A stretch of DNA of 64,000 bases from Sediminibacterium sp. KACHI17 (GCF_040362915.1 NZ_AP029612.1:248001-312000), one strand, 5' to 3'; shown: positions 34,281 to 44,108, numbered from the stretch's first letter. Notes: a model not told the origin generated them from the sequence alone. Translations and numbers: made by a program.

Positions 34281-35450
34281 ATGTTGATTTTTCGCGTGAT
34301 GATCTTCCTTCTAGTGGTGAATACGGTGAGTGGTCAAACTTTTCTTCGTACCGGCGGTATTAAAAATATACGATCCATTGATATCATAAAGCAAGTCAAC
34401 AGTACTCAAGAAATACTGCATGACCAGATACATCAATACCTAAGTAGTCTTGTAGATACATCGAATTTTCAGGGAGTAGCCCTGATCGTAAAACGTAACA
34501 CAATTATTCATAAGTCTGTATACGGCAAGCGCAATCGGGAAGAAAATATACCTATTGATTTTAACACACAGTACTTGCTGGGATCGCTTAGTAAATCATT
34601 TGTAAGTATTGCAATTATGCAACTGGTAGAAGCGGGCAAATTAAATCTTTTTGCGCCAGTTGTTAATTACCTGCCTGAACTAAAAGAAGATCTCGCCAAA
34701 GGATTAACTGTTCATTTATTATTGAAACATCAATCCGGACTAGCTATTAATCTTGATTCAGTAACTAAATACCAGTTAATGGAGATTAGTCCTAAAGAAT
34801 TACTTGCGCTGATCAATAAAACAAAAAGACGAGTTGAGCCGGGTATGAAATTCGAAATATCATCTTTGAATTTTATGCTTTTGGGGCTCATCATCGAGAA
34901 GCTTTCCGGAAAGAACTATGAGGAGTATATGAAAGAACATTTATTTACCCCCTTGCAATTATCATCAACGGGAATAAGTCATCTTTTTAGTCCTGCTCCA
35001 CACAAGGCAAATGGGTATAGGCTCGTAGATGGTAAAGTACGAAGGATCGAAGATTTAATTTCTTATTCGTTTGCAACTGCTGATATGTATTCTACGGTTG
35101 GTGATCTGTTTACATGGGGTTATGCATTACAGCATGGATGGATTGTGTCAAATCAAAGTAAGGATCTGCTATTCGATGGAGGAGTAAAGGAAAATGGGAA
35201 TTACGGATATGGCTTTCGCACCCAATCATATATGAGGTATGATATGTTTACTGATCCCGGAAAACTTATCAGACACGGTGGTGTAATGAACGGTTTCTGC
35301 GCTAACTACCACTATTATGATAAAGATGATTTGACAATTATTCTTTTAAACAATTATAGAAATCTAAGAATTCTTGATATCACGTTTAAATTAAAAGAAC
35401 TCGTTTATGGATATGCTATTGGTCAAAGAAAAAATACATACGATGAATAA
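34281..35450 (+). CDS. Beta-lactamase-fold serine hydrolase with altered active site
   Basis: The 389-residue exported protein (signal about 1-18, ending VSGQ) has the class C beta-lactamase/DD-peptidase fold. The SxxK motif is Ser102-Leu-Ser-Lys105 (LLGSLSKSF) and the third motif is RHGGVMNGF. Aligned with the next gene, the Y-x-N motif (YTN) is replaced by ISS (FEISSLNFMLL versus YQYTNINFALL). This removes the catalytic Tyr and Asn, so activity is doubtful. It lies divergent from the kinase/regulator pair and overlaps the next gene's start by 8 nt. Confidence 0.87.
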   Translation: MLIFRVMIFLLVVNTVSGQTFLRTGGIKNIRSIDIIKQVNSTQEILHDQIHQYLSSLVDTSNFQGVALIVKRNTIIHKSVYGKRNREENIPIDFNTQYLLGSLSKSFVSIAIMQLVEAGKLNLFAPVVNYLPELKEDLAKGLTVHLLLKHQSGLAINLDSVTKYQLMEISPKELLALINKTKRRVEPGMKFEISSLNFMLLGLIIEKLSGKNYEEYMKEHLFTPLQLSSTGISHLFSPAPHKANGYRLVDGKVRRIEDLISYSFATADMYSTVGDLFTWGYALQHGWIVSNQSKDLLFDGGVKENGNYGYGFRTQSYMRYDMFTDPGKLIRHGGVMNGFCANYHYYDKDDLTIILLNNYRNLRILDITFKLKELVYGYAIGQRKNTYDE

Positions 35451-37020
35451 ATATTACACAAATCTCAGTCGTCTCTACATCGTTTTCTTTTTGATATTGG
35501 GGATACATGTTAGTGGAAAATCGCAAGACCATTCTGGTGATCATAAAAAAATTAATGTGCTTTTAAGCAGGTTTATGAAAGCCATTCAAACCCGTGATTC
35601 AGTTAGTATGTATTCTTTTTTTGCCGATGTTCCTGTAACATGGGTAGGTGTATGGAAACCCGTTACACAAAAGCAACGACTGCAGAAAGATGAAAAAGCA
35701 TTGGGATACAAAGTGTCTGACTATAAAACATGGTTCAGGTCTGTCTCTGCATCAGGGTTTAAAGAAGAAAAATTTCGCAACCCCGTGATAGTGACAGATG
35801 AATCGGTTGGGTCTGTAACATTTGATTATAGTTTTTGGGTGAATGGTAAAAAAGGAAATTGGGGAAAGGAGAGCTGGGGGCTTATTAAAGAAAATGATGA
35901 ATGGAAAATTGCCAGCGTTTTGTTTTCGATGGATCTCGAATCTGTAAATAGTGAAAGGGATGATAGTCATTTGGTCCGTGAAATTAAAAATGAAAGGATG
36001 GAAGCCTATATGCAATCCATTCTAAGCGATACTCATTTCCAAGGAGCAGTACTAGTGGCTAAAGGGGATTCAGTGATACATCATGCTGCATATGGGATGT
36101 TTGATGTTGAGAAGGGGATACCCAATACAATTCGTACACAATTTTTAATCGGATCATTAACTAAATCTTTTGTAGCAGTTGCGATGATGAAACTGGTAGA
36201 AGAGGAAAAAGTGGATTTCTATGCTCCCATCGCCATCTATCTGCCAGGGTTAAAAAAAGAGCTATCAGATGGGGTGACCATTCATCACTTGATGAAACAA
36301 CAGTCTGGGCTTGAAGCAAGTTTTGATAACCTCACTAAGTATGAAATAATGGATATTACTCCGGCAGAATTACTTACGATAATAAATACATCCAAAAGAA
36401 GTTTTAAGCCGGGTGAAAAATACCAGTATACGAACATCAATTTTGCTTTATTGGCTATGATTATTGAAGCAGTAACAGGTACAAATTATCAGCAGTATTT
36501 ACAGCAATCTATCTTTGAGAAAGCGGAGATGCAGTATACAGGTATAGAGCGGTTGATAGATGTACCCGCTAACAGGGCAATCGGATATAGAAAAGTGAAT
36601 GGGATTTTTAGAAGGGTGCATAATTCAGTTGCGTATGCTTTTGGAGCAGGAGATATCTACTCAACAGTATTTGATCTTTTCAAGTGGAAAAAAAAGCTGA
36701 CTCGATTAGCGTTAATCAACGGACGAAGTCTCTCAACAATGTTTGATGGAGCAGGAAAAGATTGGGGTTACTATGGCTATGGCTTCCGTATTCAACCTTA
36801 TCAAAGTTTACAAGAAGGAAAGGGTAGTGGAGACCTGATCAGACATGGTGGTACCATGAATGGGTTTATTTCCAATTTTCATTATTACCGTAATGATGAT
36901 CTGACTGTTATTGTACTATCTAATTATAGAGATATTCCTATCCGTCGAATTACTTATCAACTCAAAGAATTGGCATTAGGTTTTGGGGCAGACGAAAGAA
37001 AAAATAAATACGAAGAGTAA
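35443..37020 (+). CDS. Serine hydrolase with N-terminal NTF2-like domain
   Basis: Using the ATG at 35443 within the upstream stop region, the protein has 525 residues. A signal segment (about 10-26) is followed by an NTF2/SnoaL-like domain (about 30-165, VLLSRFMKAIQTRDSVSMYSFF to WKIASVLFSMD). A class C beta-lactamase-like domain follows, with SxxK at Ser238-Lys241 (IGSLTKSF), YTN intact and RHGGTMNGF. It is a paralogue of the preceding gene and even shares the RKNxYxE terminus. Such proteins may be peptidases or esterases acting on wall peptides. Confidence 0.88.
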   Translation: MNKYYTNLSRLYIVFFLILGIHVSGKSQDHSGDHKKINVLLSRFMKAIQTRDSVSMYSFFADVPVTWVGVWKPVTQKQRLQKDEKALGYKVSDYKTWFRSVSASGFKEEKFRNPVIVTDESVGSVTFDYSFWVNGKKGNWGKESWGLIKENDEWKIASVLFSMDLESVNSERDDSHLVREIKNERMEAYMQSILSDTHFQGAVLVAKGDSVIHHAAYGMFDVEKGIPNTIRTQFLIGSLTKSFVAVAMMKLVEEEKVDFYAPIAIYLPGLKKELSDGVTIHHLMKQQSGLEASFDNLTKYEIMDITPAELLTIINTSKRSFKPGEKYQYTNINFALLAMIIEAVTGTNYQQYLQQSIFEKAEMQYTGIERLIDVPANRAIGYRKVNGIFRRVHNSVAYAFGAGDIYSTVFDLFKWKKKLTRLALINGRSLSTMFDGAGKDWGYYGYGFRIQPYQSLQEGKGSGDLIRHGGTMNGFISNFHYYRNDDLTVIVLSNYRDIPIRRITYQLKELALGFGADERKNKYEE

Positions 37021-37219
37021 TGCGTCTAATATGAAAATCGCGCTCAAAAAAATAATGATGATCTGTTTTCGTAGTTTCTTTATGGATTTCAATATGATAC
37101 AAAACTGAGGAGGCAAGGATATGGGTAATATGACCAACGGCACTAAACTTTAAAATAGATGATCCTATCTTTGTATCAGTATAATAATTACCCAATTCAT
37201 TAATAATAAAAAAGGGAGT

Positions 37220-37696
37220 ATGAAAAAGTTATTGATCGCCTTTTCCTTAATTCTTACTGTAAACACGCTGAGTGCCCAGCCACCCCAAGTGCCTGCTGAT
37301 GCGGGTGCAACTTTTGGTAAAGTAACTACTGCTGAGAATGCAGTGAGTATGGAGCAATATGTAAAATTACTTGAATCAAGAGGAGACGGAAAACCACTGG
37401 AAGGAAAGATCATTGGTATTGTGAAAGAGGTATGTCAGAAAGAGGGATGTTGGATCAAGGTTGAATCACCGAATGGTAATTTGATGGTAAAAATGAAAGA
37501 TCACAAGTTTGCAGTACCTGTTGTACTGAATGGTAAGAAAGTAGTGATCGATGGAGTAGGTACGCTGACCACCACATCCGTAAAACAGCTGAAGCATTAT
37601 GCGGAAGATGCGGGTAAAAGCAAAGAAGAGATTGCCAAGATCACAGAACCCAAGAAGGAGATCGTGATACAGGCGGCGGGAATATTGGTGCTGTAA
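37220..37696 (+). CDS. DUF4920 family secreted protein
   Basis: The 158-residue protein has a signal peptide (MKKLLIAFSLILTVNTLSAQ) and the DUF4920 pattern: an OB-fold-like domain with GKIIGIVKEVCQKEGCWIKVESPNGNLMVKMKDHKFAVP. The paired cysteines in VCQKEGCW are conserved in the family and could bind metal or form a disulfide. The function is unknown. It is followed by a terminator nested in a word repeat. Confidence 0.87.
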   Translation: MKKLLIAFSLILTVNTLSAQPPQVPADAGATFGKVTTAENAVSMEQYVKLLESRGDGKPLEGKIIGIVKEVCQKEGCWIKVESPNGNLMVKMKDHKFAVPVVLNGKKVVIDGVGTLTTTSVKQLKHYAEDAGKSKEEIAKITEPKKEIVIQAAGILVL

Positions 37697-37699
37697 GCT

Positions 37700-37850
37700 T
37701 TGAACTACAAGCTTCAGGCCGCAAGCTACAAGTGAGAAATAAAAAGGTGCTGCTCATAGGAGCCGCACCTTTTTATTTGATTATCAATTGATTAGATATA
37801 TTTCTATTTTGAGCTTGCAGCTTGTAACTTGAAGCCTGTAGCTTTTCCTC
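37700..37850. repeat. Inverted AAGCTTCAGGC words enclosing a terminator
   Basis: CTACAAGCTTCAGGCCGCAA (about 37704-37723) and CTTGCAGCTTGTAACTTGAA (about 37814-37833) are imperfect inverted copies. The terminator at 37741-37775 lies between them, and the rplK promoter follows at 37859. Confidence 0.65.
37741..37775 (+). terminator. Terminator of the DUF4920 gene
   Basis: AAAAAGGTGC (37741-37750) pairs with GCACCTTTTT (37765-37774), with an inner GCTC/GAGC pair in the loop, and ends in a T-run. Confidence 0.88.
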
Positions 37851-37858
37851 TCTTTTTC

Positions 37859-37889
37859 TTTGAAATTCCCCTTCATCTCCCTACCTTTG
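37859..37889 (+). promoter_or_regulatory. Promoter of rplKAJL
   Basis: TTTG at 37859-37862, exactly 19 nt, then TACCTTTG at 37882-37889, a full match to the Bacteroidota consensus. It lies about 90 nt before rplK. Confidence 0.88.
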
Positions 37890-37979
37890 CCGCCCCAAAA
37901 GTTCTTTTTTCGAAAGAATGATTGAGTTTGGGAGTTCCGCCATAAGGCGAGACGTTATCACCAATTAAATCAAAAAGCA

Positions 37980-38426
37980 ATGGCCAAAGAAATCACCGGC
38001 TATGTGAAGTTGCAGGTTAAAGGCGGACAAGCCAATCCAGCACCTCCCGTAGGTCCAGCCCTTGGTTCGAAGGGTATCAACATCATGGAGTTCTGTAAGC
38101 AATTCAATGCTAGAACCCAAGACAAAATGGGAAAAGTAGTTCCTGTTTTGATCACTGTTTACGCGGATAAGTCTTTCGACTTCATCATCAAAACCGCTCC
38201 AGCTGCTGTTCAATTAATGGAAGCTGCGAAGATTCAGAAAGGATCTAAAGAAAGTAACCGTCAAAAAGTAGGTAAAGTAACCTGGGATCAGGTTGAAGCA
38301 ATCGCGAAAGACAAGATGTCTGACCTGAATGCATTCACACTGAACAGTGCGATGAGCATGGTTGCTGGTACTGCCCGCAGCATGGGATTGACTGTAGAAG
38401 GTAAAGCCCCTTGGGAAAACAATTAA
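37980..38426 (+). CDS. rplK: 50S ribosomal protein uL11
   Basis: The 148-residue protein has the L11 N-terminal domain ([34 protein letters not shown]) and the rRNA-binding C-terminal domain ending [13 protein letters not shown]. It forms part of the GTPase-associated centre. First gene of rplKAJL, with its own promoter. Confidence 0.98.
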   Translation: MAKEITGYVKLQVKGGQANPAPPVGPALGSKGINIMEFCKQFNARTQDKMGKVVPVLITVYADKSFDFIIKTAPAAVQLMEAAKIQKGSKESNRQKVGKVTWDQVEAIAKDKMSDLNAFTLNSAMSMVAGTARSMGLTVEGKAPWENN

Positions 38427-38451
38427 TTATTCACCTTATAAACTGTAAAAA

Positions 38452-39144
38452 ATGTCACTGACTAAGAAAAGAAAAGTAGCAGCAGCCAAGGTGGATAAGA
38501 ACAAAGCTTATTCCCTGAAGGAAGCTTCTGCACTCGTAAAAGAAATCAACTGTACCAAATTTGATAGCTCTGTTGACCTGCATATTCGTCTGGGTGTTGA
38601 CCCTAAGAAAGCAGATCAGCAAGTACGTGGTACTGTATCATTGCCTCACGGTACTGGTAAGACCAAGAAAGTATTGGTACTCTGTACTCCTGATAAAGAA
38701 GCAGACGCGAAAGCAGCAGGTGCTGACTTCGTAGGTCTGGATGAGTTCATCACAAAGATCGAAGGTGGTTGGACAGATATCGATGTGATCATCGCTACTC
38801 CAGCTGTAATGCCGAAGATCGGTAAGTTGGGTAAAGTATTAGGTCCTCGTAACCTGATGCCAAACCCTAAGACAGGTACTGTTACCAACGATGTAGCAGC
38901 AGCTGTGAATGAAGTAAAAGGTGGTAAGATCGCGTTCAAGGTAGATAAAGCGGGTATCGTTCACGCTTCTATCGGTCGCGTATCATTCGCTCCTGAGAAG
39001 ATCGCAGAGAACAGTGCTGAACTGATCAATGCAATCATCAAGCTGAAGCCATCTTCTGCTAAAGGCACTTACCTGAAAGGTATTAGCATGGCCAGCACCA
39101 TGAGCCCTGGTATCTCTTTAGACACCAAATCATTAATGAACTAA
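38452..39144 (+). CDS. rplA: 50S ribosomal protein uL1
   Basis: The 230-residue protein has [35 protein letters not shown] and [20 protein letters not shown], as expected of L1. It binds the L1 stalk of 23S rRNA and often represses its own operon. It lies 25 nt after rplK. Confidence 0.98.
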   Translation: MSLTKKRKVAAAKVDKNKAYSLKEASALVKEINCTKFDSSVDLHIRLGVDPKKADQQVRGTVSLPHGTGKTKKVLVLCTPDKEADAKAAGADFVGLDEFITKIEGGWTDIDVIIATPAVMPKIGKLGKVLGPRNLMPNPKTGTVTNDVAAAVNEVKGGKIAFKVDKAGIVHASIGRVSFAPEKIAENSAELINAIIKLKPSSAKGTYLKGISMASTMSPGISLDTKSLMN

Positions 39145-39201
39145 TTCCTAGTGATCTCGACGTTGTCGGGAAATGACCTGGGTTTATAAAAAAGATCAGA
39201 T

Positions 39202-39720
39202 ATGACAAAAGATCAAAAAAATGAGGTGATTGAGCTCTTAAAAGAGAAATTCGCCCAATACAATAACTTCTACATCACTGATACAGAGTCTCTCACTGTA
39301 GAGCAAGTATCTAAATTACGCCGTACTTGCTTTAATAAGCAGGTTGAAATGAAAGTGGCTAAGAACACTTTGATCCGCAAGGCTCTGGAATCACTGGATG
39401 CTGAAAAGTATGCAGGTGTATACGATTCTCTGCACAATGTAACTGCATTGTTGTTCTCTGAGAATCCGAAAGAACCAGCTCTGATCATCAGTTCTTTCCG
39501 TAAAGAAAGCAATGGCGAAAAGCCAGTGTTAAAAGCAGCTTTCATCAACGGTGATATTTATGCTGGTGATAACAACCTGAAAGCACTGACTCAGATCAAG
39601 ACGAAGAATGAATTGATCGGTGAAGTGATCGGATTGTTGCAATCTCCTGCTAAGCGCGTATTGGCTGCTTTATTGCACCACCACGAGAAGCAAGCAGAAA
39701 CTTCAGCTAGCGCTGAATAA
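39202..39720 (+). CDS. rplJ: 50S ribosomal protein uL10
   Basis: The 172-residue protein has KFAQYNNFYITDTESLTVEQVSKLRR, MKVAKNTLIRKALE and a C-terminal helix for L7/L12 dimers. It is the base of the stalk. The 57-nt gap from rplA is short for a full L10-leader structure, and I could not confirm one. Confidence 0.97.
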   Translation: MTKDQKNEVIELLKEKFAQYNNFYITDTESLTVEQVSKLRRTCFNKQVEMKVAKNTLIRKALESLDAEKYAGVYDSLHNVTALLFSENPKEPALIISSFRKESNGEKPVLKAAFINGDIYAGDNNLKALTQIKTKNELIGEVIGLLQSPAKRVLAALLHHHEKQAETSASAE

Positions 39721-39839
39721 TTAAACGTATTAACTGAGGGATTGAGTTTTCAATATCTCAACTTAATAAAATCAAATTTTTTTAAACCATCCGACGGATT
39801 CGCTTAGGCGGATATGAAGCCGGAAAAAATTGAAACAAA

Positions 39840-40214
39840 ATGGCAGACGTAAAAGCATTAGCCGAAACACTAGTAGGCTTAACAGTAAAAGAAGTTCAGG
39901 AATTAGCTGATGTATTGAAAGCTGATTACGGTATTGAACCAGCTGCTGCTGCAGTTGTAGTTGCTGCTGGCGACGGCGGTGGAGCTGCTGCTGCTGAAGA
40001 GAAAACATCTTTCGATGTAGTTCTTGTTAACGGCGGTGCTAGCAAACTGAACGTAGTTAAGATCGTTAAGGAATTGACTGGTCTTGGACTGAAAGAAGCA
40101 AAAGACCTGGTTGACGGTGCACCAAAGCCTGTTAAAGAAGGTATCTCTAAAGCTGAAGCTGACGATATCGTTGCTAAGCTGAAAGAAGCTGGTGCTGAAG
40201 TTGAAGTGAAGTAA
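39840..40214 (+). CDS. rplL: 50S ribosomal protein bL12 (L7/L12)
   Basis: The 124-residue protein has the N-terminal dimerisation helix, an Ala/Gly-rich hinge ([20 protein letters not shown]) and the factor-binding C-terminal domain ([33 protein letters not shown]). It is last in rplKAJL; a terminator follows, not rpoB. Confidence 0.98.
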   Translation: MADVKALAETLVGLTVKEVQELADVLKADYGIEPAAAAVVVAAGDGGGAAAAEEKTSFDVVLVNGGASKLNVVKIVKELTGLGLKEAKDLVDGAPKPVKEGISKAEADDIVAKLKEAGAEVEVK

Positions 40215-40245
40215 TTCACCCGCTTTAGTGTTAACCACAAAATAT

Positions 40246-40271
40246 AGCCGCTCTTTGGAGCGGCTTTTTTT
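40246..40271 (+). terminator. Terminator of rplKAJL
   Basis: AGCCGCTC (40246-40253) pairs with GAGCGGCT (40258-40265), loop TTTG, followed by a T-run. It ends the operon before the accessory segment. Confidence 0.93.
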
Positions 40272-40436
40272 ATGCCTTTCAAATTATAGGACACACGCTG
40301 CGATCATATTGATCCATTGATGTTTTTATTTACGATGAGAGATTTTAAACGGGTATAATCGTTTAGTAGATAGACCCAGAGGTTGTTTACTTACCACTCT
40401 ATTATTGAAAATGCTGTTAGCGATCATAAGATCTAC

Positions 40437-42980
40437 TTAGTTTTTAATATCATCCACCGATACGCCTCTTTTTCTGGAAACATTTTCTTTGAGTTTATTG
40501 ATGCGAAATATAATACCCACTTGGAAAAGCCTATAGGGCAAATGTTCAATAGAAGTATTTTTAAAAGTGCCGGGTACTGTCAGCATTGTTCTTTTATGAT
40601 AATATTTTTCAGCAATATTATTTACGCCTAACACAAGCGATAACCTTTTCCCGAAAAAGGATTTATCTAAAAAGACACTGTACCATAGGAAATTGTTGGT
40701 GCTCCCTTGTGGAAGTATCGTAGGGAACATGAGTGAACTATTCAACGAAAGTCGGATCGTTGGTGAGGGGAAAAAAAATACATTCATTTGAATACGTCCT
40801 GTAAACCCCTCATTCAAGACAGTTTTCGTGCTTTTATTTTTCAGGTTGTAGTAATATCCATTTAAGACCAGATTGCCTGAAAATTTTCCTTTATCGTACG
40901 AAAGAAATGATGAAACAGAAAGCCGGTCCGCTTTTACTTGATTGTTATATGTATTGCTTGCTACGCCTGATAAAACATCAAAACTCATTTGCGGTGCTAT
41001 TAAGTCTTTTTGTTTATCATATCCTGCCGAAAATGATATGTTATAAGTAGGTCTATTGATCGAGAATGTTATATCATAACTATTGGTGAATTCCGGCTGC
41101 AGATTGGGATTGCCAAAGGAAATATTCAATGAGTCATAGTTGTTGATGAATGGGTTTAAATATTTGATACCAGGTCTGCTGATTCTTTTCGAAAATGAAG
41201 TTCTCAGATACATCCCTTTTCCTAAGTTCCTTGCAAAACTTAACGAAGGAAATATATTTGAATACAACTGTTGTATACTAGTTTGATGATCAATGAAACG
41301 TCCCTGTAAATTTGTATGCTCAAGTCTGATGCCCGGTTGTATTGTGTTTTTTCTATTCAAGTTCAATCTATATACCAGGTACATACTGCTTACTTGTTGT
41401 TCATAAGTAAAGTAGTCGCTATTCCGGATATCTTTGATGTAAGGAGTATTGATATCACTGCGCAAAAAACTTTGGTAATCTGAAGTGGCATTTCTGAATA
41501 TTACTTTAGCGCCAATATCCAATGATTGATAGGGAGTAAGGGGTATATTGTAATCAGTTTGCACAGTGAATTGTCTGTTCTTGGAATAATTGTTATTAAG
41601 GACAAATCGATTGTTTGCTCCTTTATTGATTTGATCACTTATGGCATCATCACGAAAATCACTCCATTGTAAGTTTGTATTGATGCTAAATTGTTGTCTT
41701 TTTGTTTTCTTGGATAATTTTATAAAATCTAACCCCGCATCTCCATACGGACTGCTGATATTTTTATTGGTTTTAAAGAATCCCTCGGTAAGTATCACAT
41801 TGTTGTTGTCGTAGATGTGTACATTTTCAGCAACTTTAGGTCTGTTACTGTTTCCTCCTATACCTCCATAGCCGCTTATGTAGGTAACACTATCAATATC
41901 CAAGCTTAATTCCCATGAACCCCACTGTAACCCTTTGCTGGTAGCCCCAATGGAATGAATATTTCTCTTTGAGTAGGCGGCAGTTCGGTCTAGTGATTGG
42001 TAATAAGATTCAGACCATACTATCTCGTTGGATTCCGTATGTCCTCCAGAAAAGTTTAAACCGAATTTTCCGAATTTAAAACTACCAGACGGGACTACTG
42101 ATATTTTCGAAACAGCCCCTGTTGAGAAGTGAACACCATTCGAAAATGAGTAGCCAGATATTTTTTTTGAAATGATATTAATAACAGCACTATATCCTTC
42201 CGCATCATATTTGGCAGAAGGATTGGTGATGACTTCGATTTTTTTGATGAGGTTGGCGGGGATGGCATTTAGTACTGCAGCCGGATTATTAGATAAAATA
42301 CCTGTAGATCTACCATTCATTAATATTTTCGTTGGTTTACCATTTACAGAGATCTGTTCATTGCCAGTAATAGATACAAACGGAGTTTTTCTAAGTGCAT
42401 CTATAGCCAGTGCTGTTTCTAAGGAAGGATCTCCGGAAACATTAAATGAAATGCCATCCGGATTAGTTTCAACTAAAAGTTTCTTTGTTTTTACAATGAC
42501 CTCTTCCAAACTATGAATACTACTGATCAATGGTATCGTTGATATTTGGAGAATACTATCCCTCTCGGATGGAAAGTCAAGTTCCACCACTTTGGTGTGA
42601 TAATTATTGTGTGACACTTCCAAATAAAGTGCAGCTCGGTTGAATACTGTTAAGTTGATTGTAAATGAACCGGTTTGATCACTAACTAAGCTACTGATTT
42701 GTTTTTTTAGCTTTTCGCCTGTGAAAATCCTGATGGTCGCAAAGGGTACAGAAGCGTTTGTGATACTATCTGTCAGTGTTGAATGAATCGTTATGTTTCT
42801 TTTTTGTGCCTGTACAGACATATGGCTAAGACTTATAAAAACTGCAAGTATGATGAGTTTGTGTCTGATTGTACAGAAGAACCATAAACCTGGATTGTAA
42901 CTAAAAGAATTCGTTTTTAATGGAGACAAAGTGTAATCTCCGAATCGAAAATAGTTTCTCATAATTGATTGATTATACAA
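40437..42980 (-). CDS. TonB-dependent receptor-like outer-membrane protein
   Basis: The 847-residue protein begins with a hydrophobic signal (KLIILAVFISLSHMSVQAQ) that starts about 40 residues in, so the true start may lie later than 42980. Next come a carboxypeptidase D-like regulatory domain (about 60-140), a plug domain with INVNGKPTKILMNGRSTG-like blocks, and a long C-terminal barrel of the OMP_b-brl_3 type (for example GKGMYLRTSFSKRISRPGIKYLNPF) with aromatic-ended strands. No SusD partner is adjacent, so the substrate is unknown and a self-contained barrel of PF14905 style is likely. Confidence 0.82.
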   Translation of the reverse strand: MYNQSIMRNYFRFGDYTLSPLKTNSFSYNPGLWFFCTIRHKLIILAVFISLSHMSVQAQKRNITIHSTLTDSITNASVPFATIRIFTGEKLKKQISSLVSDQTGSFTINLTVFNRAALYLEVSHNNYHTKVVELDFPSERDSILQISTIPLISSIHSLEEVIVKTKKLLVETNPDGISFNVSGDPSLETALAIDALRKTPFVSITGNEQISVNGKPTKILMNGRSTGILSNNPAAVLNAIPANLIKKIEVITNPSAKYDAEGYSAVINIISKKISGYSFSNGVHFSTGAVSKISVVPSGSFKFGKFGLNFSGGHTESNEIVWSESYYQSLDRTAAYSKRNIHSIGATSKGLQWGSWELSLDIDSVTYISGYGGIGGNSNRPKVAENVHIYDNNNVILTEGFFKTNKNISSPYGDAGLDFIKLSKKTKRQQFSINTNLQWSDFRDDAISDQINKGANNRFVLNNNYSKNRQFTVQTDYNIPLTPYQSLDIGAKVIFRNATSDYQSFLRSDINTPYIKDIRNSDYFTYEQQVSSMYLVYRLNLNRKNTIQPGIRLEHTNLQGRFIDHQTSIQQLYSNIFPSLSFARNLGKGMYLRTSFSKRISRPGIKYLNPFINNYDSLNISFGNPNLQPEFTNSYDITFSINRPTYNISFSAGYDKQKDLIAPQMSFDVLSGVASNTYNNQVKADRLSVSSFLSYDKGKFSGNLVLNGYYYNLKNKSTKTVLNEGFTGRIQMNVFFFPSPTIRLSLNSSLMFPTILPQGSTNNFLWYSVFLDKSFFGKRLSLVLGVNNIAEKYYHKRTMLTVPGTFKNTSIEHLPYRLFQVGIIFRINKLKENVSRKRGVSVDDIKN

Positions 42981-43174
42981 GTGAAATCTGTTGATCTCAT
43001 CACTATGAGAAACTATTGGAAAAAAGGTTGGAAGATGAATCAGGTCAAGAGTAAGATGAGTTACTGTTTGATTTTATATTTGGACCTTACAAATTTATTT
43101 TCATTATCTTTTTTAAACCTTTAATAGGTTTTTATTGAAGAAAAAATAAAACTGAATAACTGACATTTTGTTTT

Positions 43175-43219
43175 GCATACATTGTAAAATGCTTTACCAA
43201 AGCATTTTACAATGTATGC
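43175..43219. repeat. 21-bp perfect inverted repeat downstream of the 43227 gene
   Basis: GCATACATTGTAAAATGCTTT (43175-43195) is exactly complementary to 43199-43219 with a 3-nt loop. It lies 7 nt from the minus-strand gene's stop. No T-run follows on the minus strand, so it is a very strong hairpin without a classical U-tract. Confidence 0.8.
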
Positions 43220-43226
43220 TATGTTG

Positions 43227-43949
43227 CTACTTTTTTAAGCTTGTGTTCATCTGCTGCTCCCAAATCAGTTTGCCATTATTGTCAAAGTATTTAATACCGG
43301 TAAATGCTTGTTTATTCTGAAACCATTGTCCGTCTTTTTTTGACATGCCGATCATGAGCCTTCCATTTTCACCTCCAATGATCAATCCTTTGGTGCCATC
43401 CTCAAGGGCTACTATATGAACAGCTTCTCCGTCTTTATCATCTACACCCATCACTGATCTGGACTTTCCATCTTTAGTTGTATTGACGCCGGCTCCACCT
43501 AATTCCCATCCTTCTTTATCATTCCACAAAACACCCGAGCTCTCAAACATTCTTTTTCCAATATTGGGATCGGCGAGTTTATCACCCAATAATACACGGT
43601 CAAAACCATGTTCATTCATGACTACCATTCCCTCTGCACCATGATAATAATTCTTATACCATTCCATGTATTGGTTGCCACTACCAAATCGTTTGGCCCA
43701 ATGTTTTCTTACCATATTGGTATCATTCCTGACACGGTCTTTTGAAAAGGGAATAGGAGCGCCTATGAGAATACGGTCTCTTCCGCTACTGTCTTCAATA
43801 ATGATGCCCTTAGCTCTGATAATGCCAAAGCTTTGTTCCGGATAAGTAAAGGCAAAAAGCAGTAAAGTGAATAATACTCCGGATACCATAAACATGTACC
43901 ATCGCATCCGGGCGATTTGTTTTTGTAACTGTTGTAGTTCTGCTGACAT
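43227..43949 (-). CDS. Membrane-anchored protein of unknown function
   Basis: The start at 43949 (MSAELQQLQKQIARMRW) gives a 240-residue protein with a short coiled coil, one span (about 15-36) and a beta-rich extracytoplasmic part. Repeated segments there have the form G-x-x-x-x-D-x-x-G-R-x-R-x-x-x-G (IIIEDSSGRDRILIGAP, NEHGFDRVLLGD, DDKDGEAVHIVA, GGENGRLMIGMS), suggesting a repetitive beta-fold. I do not recognise the family. Confidence 0.6.
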   Translation of the reverse strand: MSAELQQLQKQIARMRWYMFMVSGVLFTLLLFAFTYPEQSFGIIRAKGIIIEDSSGRDRILIGAPIPFSKDRVRNDTNMVRKHWAKRFGSGNQYMEWYKNYYHGAEGMVVMNEHGFDRVLLGDKLADPNIGKRMFESSGVLWNDKEGWELGGAGVNTTKDGKSRSVMGVDDKDGEAVHIVALEDGTKGLIIGGENGRLMIGMSKKDGQWFQNKQAFTGIKYFDNNGKLIWEQQMNTSLKK

Positions 43950-44108
43950 AGTGTTTTGTTTTCTTGTCAGTGTATACGGATTGCCGTCCGAATAGTTACA
44001 ACGGTAAATAGTAACCATTCCAAAATCACACAAATATGTTATGAGTGTGATTTTAGCTACTGGTCAATTCTAAACCCTTGGAAATACTTATAGAATAATC
44101 CGGAGAAA

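Noticed and set aside
39145..39201. L10 leader regulatory structure before rplJ
   Set aside because: The gap is short and no kink-turn core was evident by eye.
39772..40008. Gln-rich minus-strand frame over rplL
   Set aside because: It is the antisense of the Ala-rich hinge of L7/L12.
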